DNA of 53,653 nt, taken from an uncultured Gammaproteobacteria bacterium (GTDB lineage Bacteria; Pseudomonadota; Gammaproteobacteria; DRLM01). The translations under genes were made by a program, and so were the position numbers. A model generated the notes under the pieces. The model was not told the DNA's origin and made no database searches. It was given only the letters and a program-made list of their open reading frames with translations. Positions 19,710-29,876 of this stretch are shown in pieces. The stretch is taken from NCBI GenBank assembly GCA_947259075.1, contig CAMYKQ010000039.1, forward strand, positions 1-53,653, in the 5' to 3' direction. The first letter of the stretch is position 1. Each line of letters opens with the position of its first letter.

Positions 19710-22700
19710 ATGCGGCTGAAAAAAATTAAATTGTCCGGATTTAAATCTTTTGTTGATCCCACCACCGTGCCCTTGCCGAGCAATCTGGTGGGCATCGTCG
19801 GACCCAATGGTTGCGGCAAGTCCAATGTGATCGACGCGGTGCGCTGGGTGATGGGCGAGAGCTCCGCCAAGAATCTGCGCGGCGACTCCATGACCGACGT
19901 CATTTTCAACGGTTCCACCGGCCGCAAACCGGTGGGTCATGCCTTCGTCGAGCTGGTGTTCGACAACAGCGACGGCGGCCTCGGCGGCGAGTATGGCGCC
20001 TATGCGGAAATCGCGGTCAAGCGCCAAGTGTCGCGCGATGGTCAATCGATTTATTTTCTCAACGGCAGCCGCTGCCGCCGCAAGGATATTACCGATATTT
20101 TCCTCGGCACCGGCCTCGGCCCGCGCAGTTACGCCATCATCGAGCAGGGCACCATCTCCCGTTTGATCGAGGCCAAGCCCGACGAACTGCGCATCTTTCT
20201 CGAAGAGGCCGCGGGTATCTCCAAATACAAAGAGCGGCGCCGCGAGACCGAGACCCGCATGCGCCACACCCATGAAAACCTCAATCGCATTAACGATCTG
20301 CGCGACGAACTTGAGAAACGCATTCAAACCCTGAGCCGCCAAGCCAAGACCGCTGAGCGCTATAAAGAGCTGAAGCAGCAAGAACGGGTATTAAAAGGCC
20401 AGTTGCAAGCGCTGCGCTGGGCCGCGCTCAACGAGGCGGCTTCACAGCGCGAACGCCAGATTCAAAGCCTCGAGACTCAATTGGAGGCCGAGGTGGCGGT
20501 GCTGCGCAATGTCGAGGCCAATATCGAGCGCCAGCGCGAGCAGCACATCGAAGAGACCGGGGCCTTCAATAAAGTGCAGGCCAAGGCCTACGAGACCGGC
20601 GCCGAGATCGCGCGTCTCGAACAAGCCATTCAGCACGCCAAGGACACCCGCGAGCAACAGCAGCGCGAACTGCGCGAGGTGGAAAAGGCCTGGGGCGAGG
20701 TGCAGTCACATTTAGAGAGCGATCGCGCGCTCATCGACGAGCTCACTGGCGCGGTGGAAGAACACGAGCACGGTCTGAGCGAAACCCAGGCCTTGGAAGA
20801 ACGTTCCTCGCTGGCCTTGGACGAGGCCGAAGAGGCCATGCACACCTGGCAGCAGGCCTGGGAGGAATTCAACGCCCGCGCCGCGACGCAGTTGCAAGCG
20901 GCGGAGGTGGAGCGCGCGCGCATCAATCATCTTGAGCAGCACGTGCGCCAGTTGCAGGAACGCTTGGCCCGCCTCAATCAGGATCTGGCCACCTTGGCGC
21001 CCGAGACGGTTGAAACCGAGGTGCGGGACATCGCCGAGCGCAAGGAACAGCTCGACGCCAGCCTGGAACAATTGCAGGACACCATCGCAGCGCAGGTCAG
21101 CCGCATCACGGAAGAACGCCAGCGCCATCAGCAGTTGTCGAGTGAGTTGAGCTCGGTGCGCACCGAGCTGCAAAGCGCCCAAGGCCGCTACGCCTCGCTG
21201 GAGGCCTTGCAGGAAGAGGCGCTGGGCAAGAGCGAAGGCGGCGCGGTGAACAACTGGCTGGCGGCGCGCGGTTTGAGCAACGCGGCGCGGCTGGCGCAAA
21301 AAATCAAGGTTGAATCCGGCTGGGAACGCGCGGTGGAGACGGTGTTGGGTTATGCGCTGGAGGCGGTGTGCGTCGACGATATCGCGGATATCGGCGCGGC
21401 CTTGTCCGGCCTCGCCCAAGGTGAAGTGACCTTCTTCGATACCCGCGCCGCGGTGACGGCGGCGGCGCGCGGCGTGGATGCGCCTGGCTTGCTGGAAAAG
21501 ATCAAAGCGCCTTGGCGTTTGGACGGACTGCTGGGCGGCGTGTACGTCGCGGCGAATTTGGACGAGGCTTTGACCTTGCGTCCGCGCTTGAGCGCGCGCG
21601 AATCAGTCATCACCCGCGACGGCGTGTGGCTGGGTAACGGCTGGCTGCGCGTGGTGCGCAATCCCGACGAGCAGGCCAGCGTGCTGGTGCGCGAGCAAGC
21701 CTTACAGAACTTGCAGCAGCAGATCGCGCAATTCAACGAGCGTGTCGGCGAAGTGCAGGCGCAGGTGGAGCAGAGTAACGCGGCCTTGCGCGAGGCCGAG
21801 CAGCTGCGTGAAATCACCCAGGGACAAGTGCGCGAGACGAGTAATCAGCGCGCCGAAGCGCAATCGCAGTTGAGCGCGCGCCAAGAACGGCTCAATCAAA
21901 TGCGGGTGCGCGGCGAACGCTTGCGCGGCGATATCGATGCCTTGCGCGCCGACCTCGCCGCTGACGAAGACGAAATGGGCGGCGCCCGCGAGCGTTTGGA
22001 AGAGGCGCTGATGGCCACCGAAGGCCATGCCGCGCAACGCGAGCAATTGGTGCTGCAACGTGACGATAAACGCCGCACGCTGGAAGAGATCCGCCAGCGT
22101 GCCCGCGCCGATCGCGAGGCGCGTCACGCGGTGGCGGTGCGGGTGGAGAGCGCGCGCACGCATTTGAAGTCCACGCGCGATAGCTTGGAAAAGATGCAAG
22201 GTCAATTGCACCATTTGTCCTCGCGCCGTGAAGAACTCAGCGCGGCCTTGGCGGCGGGCGGCGAGCCGATTGAAGAGATGTCACTGACCTTGGAAACCCT
22301 GCTGCAAAAACGCATGGAAGTCGACGCGCAACTCAGCACCGCGCGTCAGCGCCTCGCCGAGGTGGATCACCTGTTGCGCGAGCTGGCGGAGCAGCGATCG
22401 CAGGCCGAGCGTAAATCCCATGAGGTGCGCGGCCAGCTCGACAATGTGCGCATGGCGCATCAAGAGACCCGCGTGCGCCGCCAAACCTTGGAAGAGCAAT
22501 TGGCCGAGGGCGATTACAATTTAAAACAATTGCTGGAAGAGATGCCCGAGGACGCGAGTGAATCCGTGTGGCACGACGAAGTGGAACGCCTCGCCGGACA
22601 GATACAGCGTCTCGGCGCCATCAACCTCGCCGCCATCGACGAATTCGCCGAGCAATCGGAGCGCAAGACCTATTTGGACGCGCAATTCGCCGACCTTACC

Positions 22701-23228
22701 GAGGCGCTCAGCACCCTGGAAAACGCCATCAGCAAGATCGACAAAGAAACCAAGGAACGCTTTCAAGAGACCTTCGACAAGGTCAACGCCGGTTTGCAGG
22801 CGATGTTCCCGCGTCTGTTCGGCGGCGGTCACGCCTATTTGGAACTCACTGGCGACAATATTCTCGAAACCGGCGTGACGGTGATGGCGCGTCCGCCCGG
22901 CAAACGCAATAGCACCATTCATCTGCTTTCCGGCGGCGAGAAGGCCATGACCGCGGTGGCGCTGGTGTTCTCGATCTTCGAGCTCAACCCCGCGCCCTTC
23001 TGTATCCTCGATGAGGTGGATGCGCCGCTGGACGATGCCAATGTCGGCCGCTTCTCGAAGATGGTGCAAGAAATGTCCGAACGCGTGCAGTTCATCTACA
23101 TCACCCACAACAAGGGCACCATGGAAATCGCGCAGCAACTCATCGGCGTCACCATGCACGAGCCGGGCGTGTCGCGCCTGGTCTCGGTGGACGTGAACGA
23201 GGCGGTGGAAATGGCGGCGGCCTCGTAA
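19710..23228 (+). CDS. smc: chromosome segregation ATPase SMC
   Basis: 1172 residues, full length. Walker A is at residues 31-39 (GPNGCGKSN). Long coiled coils, rich in Glu, Arg and Gln, cover about 170-500 and 670-1010. A hinge lies between (about 510-660, GGAVNNWLAARGL through VVRNPDEQASVLV). The ABC signature LLSGGEKAMTAVAL is near 1072, and Walker B CILDEVDAPLDD near 1097. SMC forms the ring that condenses and segregates the chromosome, normally with ScpA and ScpB, which are not in the window. It is followed by zipA after 27 bp. Confidence 0.97.
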   Translation: MRLKKIKLSGFKSFVDPTTVPLPSNLVGIVGPNGCGKSNVIDAVRWVMGESSAKNLRGDSMTDVIFNGSTGRKPVGHAFVELVFDNSDGGLGGEYGAYAEIAVKRQVSRDGQSIYFLNGSRCRRKDITDIFLGTGLGPRSYAIIEQGTISRLIEAKPDELRIFLEEAAGISKYKERRRETETRMRHTHENLNRINDLRDELEKRIQTLSRQAKTAERYKELKQQERVLKGQLQALRWAALNEAASQRERQIQSLETQLEAEVAVLRNVEANIERQREQHIEETGAFNKVQAKAYETGAEIARLEQAIQHAKDTREQQQRELREVEKAWGEVQSHLESDRALIDELTGAVEEHEHGLSETQALEERSSLALDEAEEAMHTWQQAWEEFNARAATQLQAAEVERARINHLEQHVRQLQERLARLNQDLATLAPETVETEVRDIAERKEQLDASLEQLQDTIAAQVSRITEERQRHQQLSSELSSVRTELQSAQGRYASLEALQEEALGKSEGGAVNNWLAARGLSNAARLAQKIKVESGWERAVETVLGYALEAVCVDDIADIGAALSGLAQGEVTFFDTRAAVTAAARGVDAPGLLEKIKAPWRLDGLLGGVYVAANLDEALTLRPRLSARESVITRDGVWLGNGWLRVVRNPDEQASVLVREQALQNLQQQIAQFNERVGEVQAQVEQSNAALREAEQLREITQGQVRETSNQRAEAQSQLSARQERLNQMRVRGERLRGDIDALRADLAADEDEMGGARERLEEALMATEGHAAQREQLVLQRDDKRRTLEEIRQRARADREARHAVAVRVESARTHLKSTRDSLEKMQGQLHHLSSRREELSAALAAGGEPIEEMSLTLETLLQKRMEVDAQLSTARQRLAEVDHLLRELAEQRSQAERKSHEVRGQLDNVRMAHQETRVRRQTLEEQLAEGDYNLKQLLEEMPEDASESVWHDEVERLAGQIQRLGAINLAAIDEFAEQSERKTYLDAQFADLTEALSTLENAISKIDKETKERFQETFDKVNAGLQAMFPRLFGGGHAYLELTGDNILETGVTVMARPPGKRNSTIHLLSGGEKAMTAVALVFSIFELNPAPFCILDEVDAPLDDANVGRFSKMVQEMSERVQFIYITHNKGTMEIAQQLIGVTMHEPGVSRLVSVDVNEAVEMAAAS

Positions 23229-23255
23229 GGGCGCCGGCGGAATAAAGGCCACGTA

Positions 23256-24068
23256 ATGGAAACGGTTAGTCTGATTTTAATAGTGATTGGTTTGGTGATT
23301 ATCGCCATGGTGTTCTTCGTGCGCCTGCGAATTAAGCGCGGGCACGATGCGACGCACGATGATAACCGGCGTCCCTTCGAGGGCGGGGCGCATGGCGATG
23401 CGCATGACTACGATCCCTTGTTCGCCATCGACAACGTGGACGCCGAACGCCGCGAGCTGGACAAACTCAGCACGATAGTGGCGACGCAAGATGCGCCCGA
23501 GATGGATGTGCCGCCGCGGCCAAGCGCCGCCGTTCAAACGCCGCCGCCGCGCGCTCAAACTGAATCTGCGCCACACGTCAGCGTGCCGCCGCGTGTCAGT
23601 GCGCCCGCGCGCCGCCCGCCGCGCGTTGCAGCCGTGCCGGAACAGGTCGTGGCCTTGAACGTCGTTGCGCCGGAGGGGCAAAGTTTCGCGGGGCCGGCCA
23701 TCGCCGCGGCGGCGGAGCGCGCGGGTTTGGAACTGGGCGCGTGGTCCATTTACCACTACTACTCGCGGCAAGCCGTGAACGCGCCGCCGCTCTTCAGCGT
23801 CGCCAATATGGTCAAACCCGGCAACTTCGATCCCGCGCGCATGGACGAGATGAGCACCGTGGGCTTGAGTCTGTTCATGGTGCCCGCGATGGACGGCACG
23901 GACATGGCCAGTTTCGATATGCTGCTTTCCACCGCGCGGCAGCTCGCGAGTGATTTAAGTGGCGAAGTCCGCGATGCCCGCCGCAGTTTGCTTACCCGCC
24001 AAGCCACGGAACGCATGCGCGAAGAACTCATCGAGTGGCGCCGCAAGGCGCAACTAGCGCATTCCTGA
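23256..24068 (+). CDS. zipA: cell division protein ZipA
   Basis: 270 residues. It anchors FtsZ to the inner membrane. A single N-terminal membrane helix (VSLILIVIGLVIIAMVFFV) is followed by a charged then Pro/Ala-rich linker (about 30-135), typical of ZipA. The C-terminal FtsZ-binding domain (about 140-270) has the characteristic block GLSLFMVPAMDGTDMASFDM. The smc-zipA order is common in gammaproteobacteria, where ligA usually follows; here a transglutaminase gene does. Confidence 0.93.
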   Translation: METVSLILIVIGLVIIAMVFFVRLRIKRGHDATHDDNRRPFEGGAHGDAHDYDPLFAIDNVDAERRELDKLSTIVATQDAPEMDVPPRPSAAVQTPPPRAQTESAPHVSVPPRVSAPARRPPRVAAVPEQVVALNVVAPEGQSFAGPAIAAAAERAGLELGAWSIYHYYSRQAVNAPPLFSVANMVKPGNFDPARMDEMSTVGLSLFMVPAMDGTDMASFDMLLSTARQLASDLSGEVRDARRSLLTRQATERMREELIEWRRKAQLAHS

Positions 24069-24207
24069 AGGCCGAGTCGCGGGACGGGGGCGCGTGTCAT
24101 TGCGCGGCAATAAGGTCTGAACTGATAGCCGCGGTCAGCGTGGCGCGGCCGTGAGCCTATCCCCGCCCGCCGTTCAACGCCGCTGCCAGCGGCGAACAGG
24201 ATGAACC

Positions 24208-25053
24208 ATGCAGCGCTATAAAATCCTTCATCGCACCTACTATAATTTTTCCGCCGCCGTGCGCCTCGATTCCCATGCCTTGCGCCTGCGTCCCAAAGAA
24301 GGCCATGAGCTGCGCATCGAGGCGTCACGACTGACGATCACGCCGCCGGCCACGCTGCGTTGGCACCGTGATATCGACGACAATTCCGTGGCGATAGCCA
24401 GCTTCAATACCGCCGCCGATCAGCTGATGATAGAAAGCGAAGTCATCATTCAGCAATTCAATGAGAACCCGCTCGATTTTCTGGTGGCCGATTACGCCAT
24501 GCACTATCCGTTCGCCTACACTCAGGATGACTTGGTTGTGCTCTTGCCTTATATGCGCTACGCCGAAAGCAGTCTGATGACTGACTGGGCCGCCACGCTA
24601 TGGCAGCCTGGCGAGCAGATGCAGACTTATGCCCTGTTGCAGCGCCTTAATCTCCGCATTAATCAAACGCTGTCGTATCGAGTGCGCGAAGAGCAGGGCG
24701 TGCAAGCCGCGGCGGACACATTATCTCGCGGCACCGGTTCTTGCCGTGATTTCGCCTATCTCTTCATGGAGGCCGCGCGGCGCTTGGGTCTCGCCGCGCG
24801 CTTCGTCAGCGGTTACCTCAACACGCCACCCTCACCGAATAATAATGGCGCGACCCATGCTTGGGCCGAAGTGTATCTGCCCGGTGCGGGCTGGAAGGGC
24901 TTCGATCCCACCAGCGGCGAAATCGCCGGCGCCAACCATATCGCCGTGGCGGTATCGCGACTCCCCGAGGCGGTGCCGCCCATCGCCGGTTCATTCATCG
25001 GGCCGCCGGGCGCGAGTCTTGATGTGGGCGTGTGGGTGACCGCGTTGAAGTGA
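24208..25053 (+). CDS. transglutaminase-like family protein (third copy)
   Basis: 281 residues with AGGA before ATG 24208. It has the same two-part architecture as the gene at 136-1041: an N-terminal beta domain (MQRYKILHRTYYNFS) and a transglutaminase core. The triad is Cys179 (GTGSCRDFAYLF), His217 (GATHAWAEVYLPG) and Asp233 (WKGFDPTSGE). It is 15 kb from the main transglutaminase/ATP-grasp cluster, on the opposite strand, and sits where ligA normally follows zipA. It could act in the same pathway; the sequence alone does not show that. Confidence 0.9.
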   Translation: MQRYKILHRTYYNFSAAVRLDSHALRLRPKEGHELRIEASRLTITPPATLRWHRDIDDNSVAIASFNTAADQLMIESEVIIQQFNENPLDFLVADYAMHYPFAYTQDDLVVLLPYMRYAESSLMTDWAATLWQPGEQMQTYALLQRLNLRINQTLSYRVREEQGVQAAADTLSRGTGSCRDFAYLFMEAARRLGLAARFVSGYLNTPPSPNNNGATHAWAEVYLPGAGWKGFDPTSGEIAGANHIAVAVSRLPEAVPPIAGSFIGPPGASLDVGVWVTALK

Positions 25054-25267
25054 AAATCGAGACCGCGCGGGCGACATTGCCAGGCATTAGCCAGGGAGCG
25101 GCAAGGCTGCGCCATGCGCGCGCGGCTCAAGGTAAACTGAATTTCATAAAATCAGGATCTGATTCGGCGCATTCCCATCCCGTCGAACCCAACTGGATAG
25201 CCATGAAGGACGGGATTAAAATTCCCCCTCGTTGTGATACACGCGCCGAGGAGGGGCCCGCTTTCGC

Positions 25268-25810
25268 ATGAACATCGTTAACACCCGCGACGAATTCGGT
25301 CTCATCTCCAAGTTGCTGCACTGGCTCATCGCCCTCATCATGATCGCGCTCATCTCCATCGGCTGGTATATGACCGGCCTCAGCGATCAGGACATCCTGT
25401 ATTGGCGCCTGCTCGATCTGCACGAATTCGCGGGTTTGCTGCTGTTCGTGTTGGTGCCGCTGAAATTCGTTTGGCGCCCCTTCAGCCCCAACCCGCCTTA
25501 CGTGCCCGGGCTGAAAAGCTGGGAGCGCCGTACCGCGCAAGCCGTTCGCGTCTTTTTCCTCACCGCCATGGTGCTCATCCCGCTCAGCGGTTTTCTGTTC
25601 GTCGCCTCCAACGGCGAGGCAGTCGAGCTCTACGGCTTTATCACCATTCCCGACATCGGCCAGTTCTCGGACGCGAACCGCAAGCTGCTTAGCAATATTC
25701 ACTACTATTTATCCTACGTCTGCGCGGCGCTCATCGTTCTTCACATCCTCGCCGCGCTGAAACACCATTTCATCGACGGCAATAGAACGCTTAGACGCAT
25801 GACCTTTTAG
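25268..25810 (+). CDS. cytochrome b561
   Basis: 180 residues, four predicted membrane helices and the di-haem b561 pattern. Likely haem-ligand histidines are in LLHWLIALIMIALI (helix 1), DLHEFAGLLLFV (helix 2), NIHYYLSYVCAALIVLHILAA (helix 4, two His) and LKHHFI. Members pass electrons from ubiquinol to periplasmic acceptors such as superoxide or oxidised partners. A GAGGAGG stretch lies about 12 bp before ATG 25268. The 295 bp between this gene and tamB shows no feature I can name. Confidence 0.9.
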   Translation: MNIVNTRDEFGLISKLLHWLIALIMIALISIGWYMTGLSDQDILYWRLLDLHEFAGLLLFVLVPLKFVWRPFSPNPPYVPGLKSWERRTAQAVRVFFLTAMVLIPLSGFLFVASNGEAVELYGFITIPDIGQFSDANRKLLSNIHYYLSYVCAALIVLHILAALKHHFIDGNRTLRRMTF

Positions 25811-26105
25811 GTGGTCCGGCGGCATCATCAAGGGGTGATGGCATCCATCATCGCGCCAGCGATGAACACGGCTTGAAACGCCGCTGCGCCGATGCCAACC
25901 AATCATCAGCGCGCATGCAAGTTGGTCCAGGAAGAAATATGGATTGCTGCAGGCGTTTTCGATCCGCCAATACAGACTTGCTTGGAGCCACGATAGGCTA
26001 GGCTGCTTACGCACGGCCAATATAGGGGTGAAATTAGTTCAAGGCGTATGTGCCACCTTTTTAGGGCGGACAGATCCTGCTTGCCTTTTCCAGCGTAAAG
26101 CAGTC

Positions 26106-29100
26106 TCAATCACGTTCTAAGGTGTAGAGCATGTCGGCGCTGCTGTGCGTGCCGCTTTCGGCCTGAAGCGCCCAGAGCTTGTTTATTTGATAACGCAACA
26201 CGAAGACATTGAGATTTTCAAACAAACCTAGCCCATAACTTACATAAAGTTTCGGTGATAAATAATGACGTATGACGATGGCGCCTTCGCCGTATCCGCC
26301 GCCCGACTCCAGACGCACATCATCGATGCCGAATTGATGTCCCAATTTACTGGCAAGAAAACCGCCGCCGAGCAGACCCAGCGCGGCGCCGTACATCTGT
26401 TCGCCTTCGGTGCTGGAGGCTTGAGACACGGGCCGGCCCAATAAGAGATAGGCGAGCGCGTCGGTCTCCGCCATCGCCGGTTCCGAGAACAAGCTGACTT
26501 GCGGTGTTTTAAGCGTGCCGCGAACCAGCAGGCCGGCGGTGACGTCTTCCACGACGCGCACGGCGCGCACGTCAAGGCCGGGATTATCCACCGGGCCGCC
26601 GAAGAACAAGAGACGGCCGCGTTCAATGGTCAATTCCTGTCCGTAGGCGCGGTACTCGCCCTCGGTGACGCGCAGCTCGCCCTTGGCGGCGGTGGGTTGT
26701 TGCGGCGCATCGCTGAGGGAAATTTCGCCGGCGAGCCGCGCCCGCAACCCGAAACCGTTGAAGCGTACGAAATCGCCGAGGCGAATACGCAGCTTGCTAT
26801 AAATTTGCCAGCGGCTTTCCGGCGCCGGTGGACCTTGATCGGTGAGAATCACGACATCGTCGGACACCGAGACGGCGCCGCTCAATTCCCGTGGCTGGAT
26901 ATTGGCTTCGGGGATGATGATTTCGCCATCAAGATCGATCCGGTTCTTGAGCAGTTTAAGATGGATGTCCGGCGAGGCGATGATGTGCATTTCCGCGGTG
27001 TGAATTAATTCGACATCTTGGCCGGAGACGGCGAGCGTGGTTTGCCAGCCGCGTTCCGCCAAGCGCCGGGTGTCACCGTCCAGATTTAAAACGCCTTTGC
27101 CCGAGCGCATGCTGGCGGTGATGCTGAAATGTTCCCGCCCTTCCGCCATCAGCACGACCCGCGCATCACGCGCTTGAATACCCAAGCCGGGTAATTCCGC
27201 GGCGCCATTCTCCAAGCGGATGTCTCCCGTCACTCCCGGTTGCGCGAGTGAGCCGGCGAGACGCAAGTCTACTTTTATTTGGCCTCGAGTGTTTTCCACC
27301 GCGGGGACGAACAGGGGTAACACGCTCAAGTCGCGGATATCCGCCTGTAATTGCCCGCTCAAGGCGCCGGCCAAATCGCTCTCACCGTTGCCGATAGGGG
27401 CGGGCAGCGCCGCGCGCCCGGCGTTCAGTGTCGCGGTGAGGCCGCCGTTTTCCTCCAAATCCAATTGCAGGCCGAGACGCAGATGGTCACGGTCGAGTTC
27501 AGCGCTGGCGCGGCCGTTGCGGTAACGGACGTCGATACTGTCCTCGCGTTTACTCAAGGCTTGCGAAATCACGCCGTCGCCGAGCCGTACCGCGACGCGG
27601 CCGGTTATGACGCCGTCGCGGCCGGCTTGGACCTCGGCGTCCGCATCGACATCACCTTTTATCAGGGCGTTGGGCGGCATGAGTTGTTGCGCCAAACTCA
27701 AGGGTAAGGCGCTGACCTCGGCGCGGGCCTGCCAGCCTTGCGCTTTGTCCCATTGCGCCTTGGCGCATACCCGGGCGGTGTTTTGCCCCAGGCACAGCTT
27801 GGCGAGTTCAGCATCATCGGCGCCGGCCCGTGCCGCGGCGGGTGATCGCAGCGACCACGGCCCAGTGAGTTTATGTTCGATGTTGAGCCGCGTGATGAGG
27901 CCGCGCCAGCGCGCATCCAAAAAGCTGCCGGACAATTCCGTGTCGAAACGTCCGGGCGCGCCGCTCAGCGCGGCGCGCAGGCTGTGCTCTTCACGGGTAC
28001 CGTCGGCGCGCAGCGAGGCGTGATCGAAATGCAAGTTATCGATGGTAAGTTTTTCGCCCTCGACTTCCAGCGCCGAGGGCAATACGCCGGCGGTGTCGAG
28101 CGACATCACCAGTTGCACTTGTTCGGCGCGGTAGGCCTGAAAACTCAGCGCGGCGCCGCTCAGCGCCGAGGTGAGCAGGGGCGTGTGGCGCGGGCCGCTG
28201 ATTTGACCGCCGCCTTGGAAGCGGCCGCCGCTCTCGGGCAGTAAGGCCGCCAGATTGTCGGCGTTGATCGACCAGCGTCCATCCCATTCTTCAGCGAGAC
28301 TGCCGCTGGCGCTCACGGTGTTGCCGCCGGATTGCACCTCGAAACGCGAGAGGGTGATCTCCGTGCCGTGCATCGCGGCCGCGGCGCTAGCGGTGAGCGG
28401 GTAGTCGAGTAAGCGGCCGCTGAGCCGCGGCAGTTCCACGCGCAGGCTGTGCTGTTCATCGCGCACTTCGCCCGCGGCGCTGCCGGTGAAATCGAGCGCG
28501 CCCGGCCAGTCCGGCCACTGGCGGCCGGGATTGATGCCGTCGGCTTGCCAGGACGCGTGCCACTGTAAAGCGGGTTTCCAGCGCACATCACCCTTGGCTT
28601 GCAGCTGGCCGTCGAGTAATGCGGCGTGGACCTTGGAGAGTGTTATTTGATCCGGCGTGCCCTGTGCCGTGACGCGCCATTGCCCGGCGGGGATGTCTTT
28701 GCCGCTGATATCCGCCCGCAGGCTGAGTTCATAAGCCTGCTGCGTGCCGCTGAGGCTGAAGTGACCCTTCGCGCTTTGCACCAGGGGCGTGTCGGTCAGC
28801 GGCCAGCGCAAGCCGCGCCATTCGCCTTTGAGGTCGGCGTGCATCCGGGTACTGAGTTCGCTGAGCCGGCCGCGCAGGGTCAAGGCGCCGCGCCCGCCTT
28901 GGAGTACGCTGTGCAGGCGGGTGATGTCGAGCGCGTCCGCGCCGTAGGCTAAATCGAGTTCATGCGTCACGTGCAGTTTCTTTTGCGTGGTGCGCACGCT
29001 GCCGGTGATATGCGTTTCCAGTGCCTTGAGCTGGCCGCTGCTGTGTAGCTTGCCGCCGATACTCAAGTCGGGCCAAGCGGGATTGATGGCGCGGAGCTTG

Positions 29101-29876
29101 AAATCAGGCGCGCTCAAGTTTGCATCCCAGCTCAGCGCGTTTAAGGGTGCGGTGACACGGCCTTCCAATGCGGCTTGCACCGGCAGCTTCAATTGCTGTT
29201 GCACGTGCACTTCGCCGAGCGTGCCGTGCAGCCGGCCGGCGCCCGCCCATTGGCCAAGATCAGTTATCTCGGCCTGCCATTGCACCTCAATGTCCAAGGG
29301 ATAGTCGTTTTGCGGCGTGATATCGCCACTGGCTTTTAATCGATAGCGCGGCATCTCCACGTTGAATTCTTGGATGTGGCCGCGATCTTTATTCCAGCCC
29401 GCCGCGAGCGACGCGGCGGTGACTTCAACGGCTGAAGTCCGACCCTGCGCTTGCAGGCGTAGATTGCTCACGGTGCCTTGATCGATACGTATCTTCAACG
29501 GCAGGCGAATATCGGGCAAGGTGATGGGCGTGCCGGGCTGACTCTCAGTGGCGGCATAACGCACCGTGAGATCATTGAGGTTCAGCGACTTGATGTGCAG
29601 CAGGCCAGCGGTAAGCTTGCCGGGCGACCAGTTCAGCTCCAGCTCGCCGAGTTGGATTTCAGTGTCTTGATGGCGGTAATGCAGGCCGCGTAAACGCAGC
29701 GGACCCAGCAGGCGGCCGTGTAATTCGGCGATGGTTAATTCTCCGGGAACCAGCGGCGCGAGGTTGCGATAGGCCCAGTGCAGGCCCCACTCGCTGCCGG
29801 CGATCAATAAAGTGAACAGCGCGAGGACGATCAGCAGGCTCAAGGTCGCGGCGAAGAGGCGGGCGAACCACTTCAC
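26106..29876 (-). CDS. tamB: translocation and assembly module protein TamB
   Basis: 1256 residues. An N-terminal signal anchor (LFAATLSLLIVLALFTLLIAG) leads into a very long repetitive beta-taco region, ending in the TamB domain (DUF490, about 900-1256) with ELTIERGRLLFFGGPVDNPGLDVRA and DALAYLLLGRPVSQ. TamB spans the periplasm and, with TamA, helps insert outer-membrane proteins and move phospholipid to the outer membrane. Its ATG overlaps the tamA stop by 4 bp (29873-29876), so the two are translationally coupled. Confidence 0.95.
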   Translation of the reverse strand: MKWFARLFAATLSLLIVLALFTLLIAGSEWGLHWAYRNLAPLVPGELTIAELHGRLLGPLRLRGLHYRHQDTEIQLGELELNWSPGKLTAGLLHIKSLNLNDLTVRYAATESQPGTPITLPDIRLPLKIRIDQGTVSNLRLQAQGRTSAVEVTAASLAAGWNKDRGHIQEFNVEMPRYRLKASGDITPQNDYPLDIEVQWQAEITDLGQWAGAGRLHGTLGEVHVQQQLKLPVQAALEGRVTAPLNALSWDANLSAPDFKLRAINPAWPDLSIGGKLHSSGQLKALETHITGSVRTTQKKLHVTHELDLAYGADALDITRLHSVLQGGRGALTLRGRLSELSTRMHADLKGEWRGLRWPLTDTPLVQSAKGHFSLSGTQQAYELSLRADISGKDIPAGQWRVTAQGTPDQITLSKVHAALLDGQLQAKGDVRWKPALQWHASWQADGINPGRQWPDWPGALDFTGSAAGEVRDEQHSLRVELPRLSGRLLDYPLTASAAAAMHGTEITLSRFEVQSGGNTVSASGSLAEEWDGRWSINADNLAALLPESGGRFQGGGQISGPRHTPLLTSALSGAALSFQAYRAEQVQLVMSLDTAGVLPSALEVEGEKLTIDNLHFDHASLRADGTREEHSLRAALSGAPGRFDTELSGSFLDARWRGLITRLNIEHKLTGPWSLRSPAAARAGADDAELAKLCLGQNTARVCAKAQWDKAQGWQARAEVSALPLSLAQQLMPPNALIKGDVDADAEVQAGRDGVITGRVAVRLGDGVISQALSKREDSIDVRYRNGRASAELDRDHLRLGLQLDLEENGGLTATLNAGRAALPAPIGNGESDLAGALSGQLQADIRDLSVLPLFVPAVENTRGQIKVDLRLAGSLAQPGVTGDIRLENGAAELPGLGIQARDARVVLMAEGREHFSITASMRSGKGVLNLDGDTRRLAERGWQTTLAVSGQDVELIHTAEMHIIASPDIHLKLLKNRIDLDGEIIIPEANIQPRELSGAVSVSDDVVILTDQGPPAPESRWQIYSKLRIRLGDFVRFNGFGLRARLAGEISLSDAPQQPTAAKGELRVTEGEYRAYGQELTIERGRLLFFGGPVDNPGLDVRAVRVVEDVTAGLLVRGTLKTPQVSLFSEPAMAETDALAYLLLGRPVSQASSTEGEQMYGAALGLLGGGFLASKLGHQFGIDDVRLESGGGYGEGAIVIRHYLSPKLYVSYGLGLFENLNVFVLRYQINKLWALQAESGTHSSADMLYTLERD

